Positions 56,738 through 64,000 of a stretch of 64,000 nucleotides of DNA are shown in pieces (the stretch's first letter is position 1; each line of letters begins with the position of its first letter). The stretch comes from Erythroxylum novogranatense (taxonomy: Eukaryota > Streptophyta > Magnoliopsida > Malpighiales > Erythroxylaceae), in contig CM057233.1 of NCBI GenBank assembly GCA_029891385.1, forward strand, positions 53,894,063 to 53,958,062. Reading direction: 5' to 3'. The position numbers and the translations under genes were made by a program. A model generated the notes under the pieces. It was given only the letters and a program-made list of their open reading frames with translations, was not told where the DNA came from and did not search any database.

Positions 56738-58457
56738 TGTTGGACCCCGAACCTTGAGTGACAATTTGATTTAGTAATATGAATGATCAAGTGGATGAGT
56801 TGATTGAAATGAAGCTAAATAGCAAGAATTAGAAAGAAAAAGTGTGAAAATTTGAAGGATTTAGAAAGTTTGACTTTTTGGAGAGAGAATGTTTGACTTT
56901 GAGAGTTGACTTTTGTTTGAGACAAAATTTGATAAAAGGGTCTTCTGGAAACTTGTAGGTTATGTTAAGAGATTTTTGTGGACATAAAGTTTGTAATTTT
57001 TCGATATCGGGAGTGAAAGTTATGATCACCAAAGTTTATGTTTGATCGGGTTTGACTTTTATTATGGTTGAAACTTTGACTGAGAAATTAACCTAGTTAG
57101 AGGTTAATTGAGCTTTGATGTTCTTCATGAAAATTGAAGGATTTGTTTTGATCTTTATTTCGATATAAAGTATGCAATTTTTTGATCTCGGAAAATTAAG
57201 TTATGATTTTTACAAGTTTGTATAGAAGATAGTATCTTTGACCGGAAAATGGACTCCCGTAGGAGTTGAATTGAGTTTTATGTTCTTCTCGGAAGATTTA
57301 GAGCTTCTCTCAAGCTTTCTATAGAGACTAAGTTTGTCAAAATCGGAGTTCGGGAGTAAAAGTTATGAATTTTGGAAGTTTAGTGAAAAAAAAAAAAGAA
57401 AAGTTTTAAGCGCCCATTAAACGACCATCTCGCCTAATGAGGCGCGCCATATCTTCGCTAGGCGACGCCTCGCCTAGCGAGGCGGCTTCTTCGCCTCATG
57501 AGGCAAGGCTCGCCCTCATGAATTGTGGCCCTCGCTAGGCGACGCCTCCTAGCGAGCGGGCGCCTCGCCTCATGATTAGAGCGTCCGTCTGCGTCCGACG
57601 CCTGCTTTCTTCTTAAATTTTGATTTCTTTGTTTTAATCCGACCTTTGCTCACTATTTTGCCTATATCTTTCCGTCCGACATCCGATTGAGTTGATTCTT
57701 TTGCGTTGGATTCCTAAGACAATGAATTTCATTTATAAGAAATTTGTGAACTTTTGAGATTAAATTAATGGTGATTAATTTAATCAAAGTGAGTCGGGAA
57801 ATTTTCGAGCATGATTTAGTGTTTTGTGAAATTCGAGATCTGTAGAGATCCGATTGAAGCGATTCTTGAGGCGAAATAAAGATAAGACAAGGGGCTACAA
57901 ATCATATGAAGACATGAAATGTCAATTTTGCCCTTAGGACTTTTAATTTTTGAATTTAAGTTCGGAGTAGGGTTTAATTTTTGGATTGGGAACACCTGAG
58001 AGTAATTTGAGTATAATTTTTGATCTGGGAATCGAAATGAGGCGATTCTTGTTTTGAATTAAACTAGAGACATAAGGCTATAATTTTTATGAAGTCATCG
58101 AGTTTCAATTCTGGGATTAAGAATGTGAAATTTTGGACGGAAATAATCGTACATAAGAAATGTGTTAGAATATGGATATTCCTGAACTGTTTTGCGCATA
58201 ACTTTTGATGTAGTGCTCGGAATTGAGCGCGGTCAGTGGCGTTGGATTCGTATGAGTGAGAGGAACATTTCTCGAGAAGGAAGTTTTGACAAATTCCTTC
58301 AAATCAATAGTGCGAATCAAACCGCAAGTAAGCGTAACTTTAAGTTTTAAATGAAGGACAATTTGGTCATTTGACCTTCAATTAATGAAACACATGCAAG
58401 AGATGTCGTTTTGGCTTATTAAAAGCCACGAAAGTGGCTGAAAATTTCCAGAGAAAA
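56738..58457 (+). repeat. LTR of another gypsy family, first part (TGTTGGACCCCG start)
   Basis: It begins TGTTGGACCCCGAACC right at the start of pararetrovirus copy 3. There are no coding domains. It contains three diverged ~170-bp sub-repeats (56940-57370) and a GC-rich palindrome patch (57410-57600). It is interrupted by the solo LTR 58458-62687 and resumes at 62688. No LTR end or PBS is seen before 64000, so it could also be a large non-autonomous element. Confidence 0.65.
57410..57600. repeat. GC-rich palindrome patch in LTR
   Basis: Words CGCCTAATGAGGCG, CTTCGCTAGGCGACGCC, GCCTCGC-CTA-GCGAGGC (57467-57483), GCCTCATGAGGC (57493-57504) and repeats of GCTAGGCGACGCCT... follow one another. 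They are alternating 'CTAGCGAGG' and 'CTCATGAGG' palindromes in an otherwise AT-rich LTR. Confidence 0.85.
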
Positions 58458-61400
58458 TGTAACATCCCACCCCCGACTTGAGGGGTAAAATAGTAAATTG
58501 TCATAGGATGAGATTGATAGGGATTAATTAGTATTGTTCATGCATACTAGTATTAGTAAACAGTGAAATTGTGCACATACAGATTTCGGTACATGCATAC
58601 ATGACATTCCCGGTAGATATGCCTATTGTAATTTTATTGTGATTAACGAGGTTATTGGGCTTGAAAAATTATTCTGAGTGCGCTATTGAGTGTTTTATAT
58701 TTTAAGGGGTTTTTAGGAATTTTTCTGGAATTGTTCGGAGAAAATTCCCGGACTGGCAAAATCGTCGGTAGATGGCCTAAATGTGTTTTTGTTGGGGAAA
58801 ATGTGGTTTTCGTGTTTGAAAAATTATTGGGAGTGGACTGTTATATGTTTTACAATTTTGGGCAATTTAGGTAATTTTCAAAAAAATGATTCGGGAAAAT
58901 TCCCAGAAATTTCCGAACCGGAAAAAATCGCCAAGTGGCGAACCGGTTGATTTTCGGTAATAAAAATTGCTGTCCTATGGCACTACAACATTGGGTATAT
59001 TATTTTGGGATTGAAATGAGGGCCATTGGACTTGAATGGGTCAAATTTCATTAGGGTTCTTAAGAAACCCTATTACTTGTTTTGTTCTTTAGCTTATTTT
59101 GTCTTTTTCTTATCACCATGCCAAGTGTCCTTCTTCATTAATTGCCTTTGTCTTGTTTCTCTTCACTCTTCCACGACTTTCAAGTTGGAAATTGTAAAGA
59201 AATTCTATCTTTTATCGCTCCTTCTCCCCTTCACCCGAAATTGCTCCTTCCTCTTCCATTGGTGGGTTTTGTTTCTCCTAAGGATTGTTGCCTTCTTACT
59301 TGCTCCTTCTTTTATACACACACAAACCAAACTTAGCCTTTTGATGAAGATGGTTGGTGTGTGTTGGGAGTGTGGCCGTAGGTGTGGAGGTATAGGAGAG
59401 GTTGGTGTTTTGTTTGAAAATTTGAAAACTTAAAGCTTGAAGCTTGGAAGTTTGGAGCTCAAATGGGTAAGTCTTGTGTTTATGTTAGTTAAAGACATAA
59501 TTGGGACATCTTGTGTATCACTTACATGTAGTTGTGCATTGACTATAAGGATATGTTAAGCCTTTGATTGACTGATGATTGATGATTGATGAATTAGAAA
59601 TGAATAGATGAGATGAATTAAGTGTTGGGATGATGTTAGTATGATGGTAGATGAGTGGAACTTTAGTAGGAAAATTGTGTATTTTGTGCTGCCCAAGTAT
59701 AACTAGGTAGTCAAATAAATGGATTGTTGAGTTTGTGGTTGATTTTATGGCTGAATTGGATGTTTACTAAGTTAAGAGTGGTGTAGGAATGATAGGATTT
59801 GGTTTAGGTGTTAAAAGCTGGAAAATTGATTTTGACCTAGTACACTGATTTGAGTATAACTAATTGTGTAGGAATGCAAATTAGGTGAGGTTTGTGGCCA
59901 CTTAAACTTTGGTTTGTTGGCTACATTTTTGTGTGAAATAGATATTGTCCAATTGTAACTCTAAGAGGTTGAAATTTGGCTTGGAAAGTTAGTGGTATGT
60001 GCAGTATGAACAGTAACCGAGATTGATGATCTGAAACTTTGGTGATTTTCTAGATTTATGTAGAAGGAATTAGTGGAAATGGTCTAAATGAAAGTTGAAG
60101 CCTGTATTGTTAGCTTTCCAATGCTACTGATTTTGCAATTTTTCGATATGTACGTTGGGAGCTATGAACTGATAACTATTGACTGATTTTGTGCATTGAG
60201 TTAAACCTAGTTGAAATGACAGATTTGATGCACATTCTGATTAGTAGAAATTTTAAGAATTTTGTGAATTGAATTGGCTTGAGTGGTCTACTGGAGAGTT
60301 GTATAGGACACATTTATCTTGAAAATGGTATCTTGCATGTAATTGTTGGAGATCAGATGTGGGAGTTATGGATTTTCAAAATCTGAACCTGCATTAGGAT
60401 GTTAATTCCTGATCAGGTCAGAAACTTGCATAACGGATTTGAAATTGTTAGAGGTTGAATTGGAATGTGGGTTCTTCATGAAACTTGAAGTTTGAGATTG
60501 TATCTTTTCAGGGATATAAGGTAGTGATTTTTTTGACTTGTGTACAGGGAGTTATGTTTGATAGAAATTTGCTGCTCAGATTGAGTAATTTCAAGGACAG
60601 CATCATTGATTGAATTATTTGACCTAGTTAGAAATGGAATTGGACTTTGAGTTGTTCATAAAGTTGTAGATAACATTGTGATCTTGATGACCATATTTAT
60701 TGTGCAATTTTTACCGAACAGAATGAGAGTTACTAAATTTACCATGTACTGTTCTGTTTTAAGAGGTATGGACTAGGCAGCATCTTTGATTGGATTTTGA
60801 CACCCTTAGGGTGGAATTGATTTTATGGTCTTCTTGAAACTTGTAGAGTTTTTCATGATCTTTCTAACGAGATACGGTTTGTAATGTTCTGAATTGTGTG
60901 CAAGGAGTTATAGGTGTTTGACTTTCGGTTTGACCATAAGAAAAGAGAAGGAAATAAGGATATATATATATTAATTGTTTAATTTGAATTTTGGTTTCTT
61001 TTGTCAATTTTTTTTTCCTTCCTACGTCCGATTGACCTGATTCTTGAGGCATCGGATTGGTAACACATTGAATTTCATTTTGTGAGAAATTGGAAATTTT
61101 TAGGCGGAAATTGACGTGGCCCCGAGTAACTGAGCCTTTAATCACTTTTTTTGTTTAATTGGGGCCCTATAGAGGTCCGATTTACATGCCGTCGTCGCCA
61201 ATAGGTTTCTAATTTTAGATAGACTTTTCCTAATGGAAAAAATAGAATAGGGCCGGGAATATCATGAATATGCATTGTGCACCTTCTAAGTGTTACATGT
61301 GCATTCTGAAATAGTTCTGACTGAACAATTGATAATGTTTATATACTGTCACTATTATAGAGTCACACTTGGAGCGTCGGCCCACCGACGTCACTCAGAC

Positions 61401-62687
61401 TTCCAGATTTTGGCTCGGAAGTACAGGTGAGTAACTTAGGTGGTTTACTCAATTATTATATGTTTACTGTGGAGAATAATGGAGGGATTAGGGTTGTGAT
61501 TGTCTATGACTGGAGTCCGGACAAGTGGTCCGATGAATTGGGAGAACTGACATAGAAGTGTATCTGGCTGTGATTCTGTGAACTGAATTGCCTTTTTTCT
61601 ATGTGACATTTTGATACATGAATGGCTTGTACTGTTTTTGCTGATTTGTGACTGATATTGTGCTATATGAACGTGAATTATTTGCCCATGTGGTGTAAGA
61701 TTCTTGAATTGTATATGATCGAATTGTATGATTACTGAACATCTTGGACTGAATTGCACGTTTTACTGTACTGAACGGGACTGATAGATGACACTGGAAA
61801 TTGCAATACTGGGCTTTGATAGCCATACACTGAATTACTGGACACTGCATTGCATGCATAAATGCATGATCAGATAATGGACATGTGACCCAAGATGCTA
61901 TTATCACTGAAAAGAGCCTCGAGCTCTATCACTGTACTGACCGGGCCTCGAGCCATAGGGGAGAAATCCCTGACGCGTCTCTCACTGAATACTGACTGAG
62001 CACTTGGGCACATCACTGTAATAAACTGGAAAAGAGTCACATGTGCATTGCATACATCTTGGATGAATACGAATAATCGTATGAATTTCGTGATTTTTTT
62101 CTTCTTGTGATGATTATAGTATTATGGTGACTGCTGAGGATATGATACTGTCACTGTATGATTATTGTAATTTGTTATGTGATGCATGAATTGGGTGAAC
62201 CATCGATGATGGTTCCTCACTGAGTTCGCAAAACTCACCCAAAATTTGCATCTATTTTTCAGGATTTGAAGAGTACCCCGTTCAATGCGGGAGTATGTCT
62301 ACTGTAGGCAAGTGAAGGATAGAGGTCGGGATCAGTTCGTGTCTGCATTAGTGTTTTATCGAATTGTGTTCATGATCATTGTATAACAATGTTTTGTATT
62401 TAGACTAAGCCATTGTGGTGTTATTGTTTTTACACATTGACAATTACATTATTGTTGCCTGACTGTAATTAGTGTTGACTGTCTGTAATAACCAAAAATA
62501 GTTTATTGTGCACATGGGCTTAAATTACTTACTGTTTTTACCGTTGTTTTTACCGGGCCAATGTATGTTATAAAAAAAAATTGGATACCGAGTTTTTCCG
62601 ACTGATGTAGTACTCCACCCTCACGGGCACGGACTCGGATATCACCAATGATATCGGGTTCAGGTCACTTGGGAGTGGGGTGTTACA
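58458..62687. mobile_element. Solo LTR (4230 bp) nested in the other LTR
   Basis: It starts TGTAACATCCCACCCC and ends GGAGTGGGGTGTTACA, with matching target duplication GAAAA (58453-58457 and 62688-62692). No PBS, PPT or coding domain, so a solo LTR of a family with very long LTRs, relative of 17315-19155. The ORF at 59026-59433 is Leu/Phe-rich and not like any retroelement protein. Contains ~180-bp sub-repeats (60050-60915). Confidence 0.82.
60050..60915. repeat. About five diverged ~180-bp sub-repeats
   Basis: The pattern 'gaaacttgtaga...gatctt...gatat...gcaatttttcga...ggagttatg' recurs near 60110, 60300, 60480, 60665 and 60837. Copies are diverged but in step. The same pattern recurs three times in the host LTR (about 56945, 57125, 57285). 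Confidence 0.7.
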
Positions 62688-64000
62688 GAAAAGAAGAAGA
62701 AATAAGAAGAAGAAAGAAGAGTGGAGATTCGGGTATGGAGAAAAGATGAGAGAGAAAGTTATTTTTGATTTTTACTACTTGTTTCTTAAGGATTTTGGGT
62801 TGGTTCCAAGAGAGAGAAAGGTAGAGGAGCATAAGAGCTTCCTTCCAAGCCAAAAAAATTCGAATTTGGATGAGAAAGAGGTAAGAGAAATTTTTCTACT
62901 TTGAGATTTTGATTAATTTTCGGTTTAGAATTATGACATATGAGATGGGTTTATGGATTGTGGAATTAATTTTGATGTATATGCTTTAGGTTGGGTTTAA
63001 TTTTGGATGAAAAATTGAGTAAGGTTTAGGCTTAATTTTATGATTGAGAATTTTGAGATATTTTGGTGTAGAATTATAGGAAATATGATGAATTGATGAT
63101 ATATGAAATCAATTTCGAAGAATTTGTATTTTATGGTATTGAATTGGGATAAATTGGTTTAGGCCAATTTTAAGATTTGGGAATTTTTGAAATTGAGGAT
63201 TTAAATAGTTTGGAATTAATGTGAATTGATGAATTGTGAGATTAATTTTGAAGAAATTATGTTTTATGAGATTGAATTTGGGTGTATTGGTTTAGGCCAA
63301 TTTTGAAAATTGGGGATTTTCAAAATTGGAAATTGAAATAGCTTGAATGTAAATGGAATTGGTGAATTCCTAAGTTGATTGTGAAAATTAAGTATTTTCT
63401 GATGTAAAAATTGGATGATTATGGTTTAGGTTTTGGTATTTTGGAAAGAAGGAAAGAAGCAAGGATCAATTGGAGCTTGAAATCAAGTTTCCGGCAATAA
63501 TTCGAGATGGGTAGCATATTTATATTTTGATTTGTAAGCTATATGTGAATTTTTGAAAAATTAAAGAAAGCAATTTTGAAAAATAAAGAAAGCAAAAATG
63601 TGAAAATTTTGACAAATTATTGTTTTGTAAAGGTTTGAAATTCTGATTTCCGAATGTTTTCTGAAAGATTATTATAAGTTTGAATTCATTGCTTTAAATG
63701 ATTCGATAAACCGATAGAAATTTTTGAAAATGCATTTGTTGTGTATGCATTATTCAATTGTTGAAATTATTGTTTGATTGAATGTTTTGATTGTTGAATT
63801 TAGTGAATGATAGACTGAATAAATTGAGTGGTATGCATTTTTGGGGAAAATTTTGAAGAAAAGTACGAAATTGAAAAGTGCCTTCGGGCAATCCGACTTT
63901 TCGTTTTCGATTATGTGTTATGTGGGTTTGGTAGGTCCTTGGTGAGTCGTTTTGTCTCTATGTGTATAGCCTTCTCCAGTGCTGCCCATAGTGGCACGGA
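62688..64000 (+). repeat. LTR of the 56738 gypsy family, second part, to window end
   Basis: It continues the LTR after the nested solo LTR, starting with a GAAGAAGAAATAAGAAG purine run. From about 62930 to 63430 a loose repeat 'ggtttaggccaattttgaaaattgggga' occurs three times. No coding region is seen. The LTR end lies beyond the window. Confidence 0.6.

Noticed and set aside
59026..59433. 135-codon ORF in the 4.2 kb solo LTR
   Set aside because: Leu/Phe-rich translation of pyrimidine-rich LTR DNA; no retroelement or host motif.

Overview
The window is plant nuclear DNA, almost certainly from a dicot, and nearly all of it is transposable-element sequence. The evidence is Ty1/copia and Ty3/gypsy retrotransposons primed by initiator tRNA-Met, a PIF/Harbinger DNA transposon with spliced genes, endogenous caulimovirid (pararetrovirus) fragments, plant-type introns, and one small three-exon host gene of a plant-specific cysteine-rich family. 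I cannot name the species.

Layout. 1-6764: 3' part of a Ty1/copia element (copia A, Tork/Angela-like) with a 2.0 kb 3' LTR. 7739-8385 (-): the only convincing host gene, RIN13-like. 8739-13114: a PIF/Harbinger element with TTA target duplication, terminal inverted repeats, a Myb/SANT-like ORF1 and a transposase with one nonsense codon; it lies about 350 bp upstream of the host gene's start. 13118-16190: very AT-rich diverged tandem repeats. 16190-21068: endogenous pararetrovirus copy 1, carrying an inverted coat-protein segment and split by a solo LTR (17315-19155). 21069-23960: a truncated copia element of another lineage. 23960-37345: remains of a gypsy element, probably Tat lineage, into which a structurally complete copia element (copia B, 25838-35478, target duplication GCCTA) inserted. 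37346-43800: a decayed LTR fragment, an AT-rich tract and a palindrome-rich unclassified block. 43800-45761: pararetrovirus copy 2, broken by an ATT microsatellite. 45762-55110 (-): complete-length Ty3/gypsy chromovirus. 55111-56737 (-): pararetrovirus copy 3. 56738-64000: an LTR of a further gypsy family running off the window, itself split by a 4.2 kb solo LTR (58458-62687, target duplication GAAAA).

None of the element coding regions is fully open. Copia B and the gypsy element keep structural signals (LTRs, PBS; the gypsy also a clear PPT), but their genes are broken. Many stop codons sit where a tryptophan is expected, which fits G-to-A change from cytosine deamination. A second class of break is clustered small differences at C-T-G, C-A-G or GC-rich spots, which may be sequencing error at methylated cytosines. 

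The most unusual recurring structure is that most of the LTR or leader sequences here carry their own cluster of short palindromes or hairpins: AAGTCGACTT arrays in the copia leaders and LTR tip, TTCG-loop hairpins in the first solo LTR, GCCTCATGAGGC-type words in the 56.7 kb LTR, and a perfect 20-bp palindrome in the Tat-like LTR. I did not see a novel multi-gene system. The palindrome arrays, the inverted pararetrovirus copies and the transposon beside the RIN13-like gene deserve follow-up.
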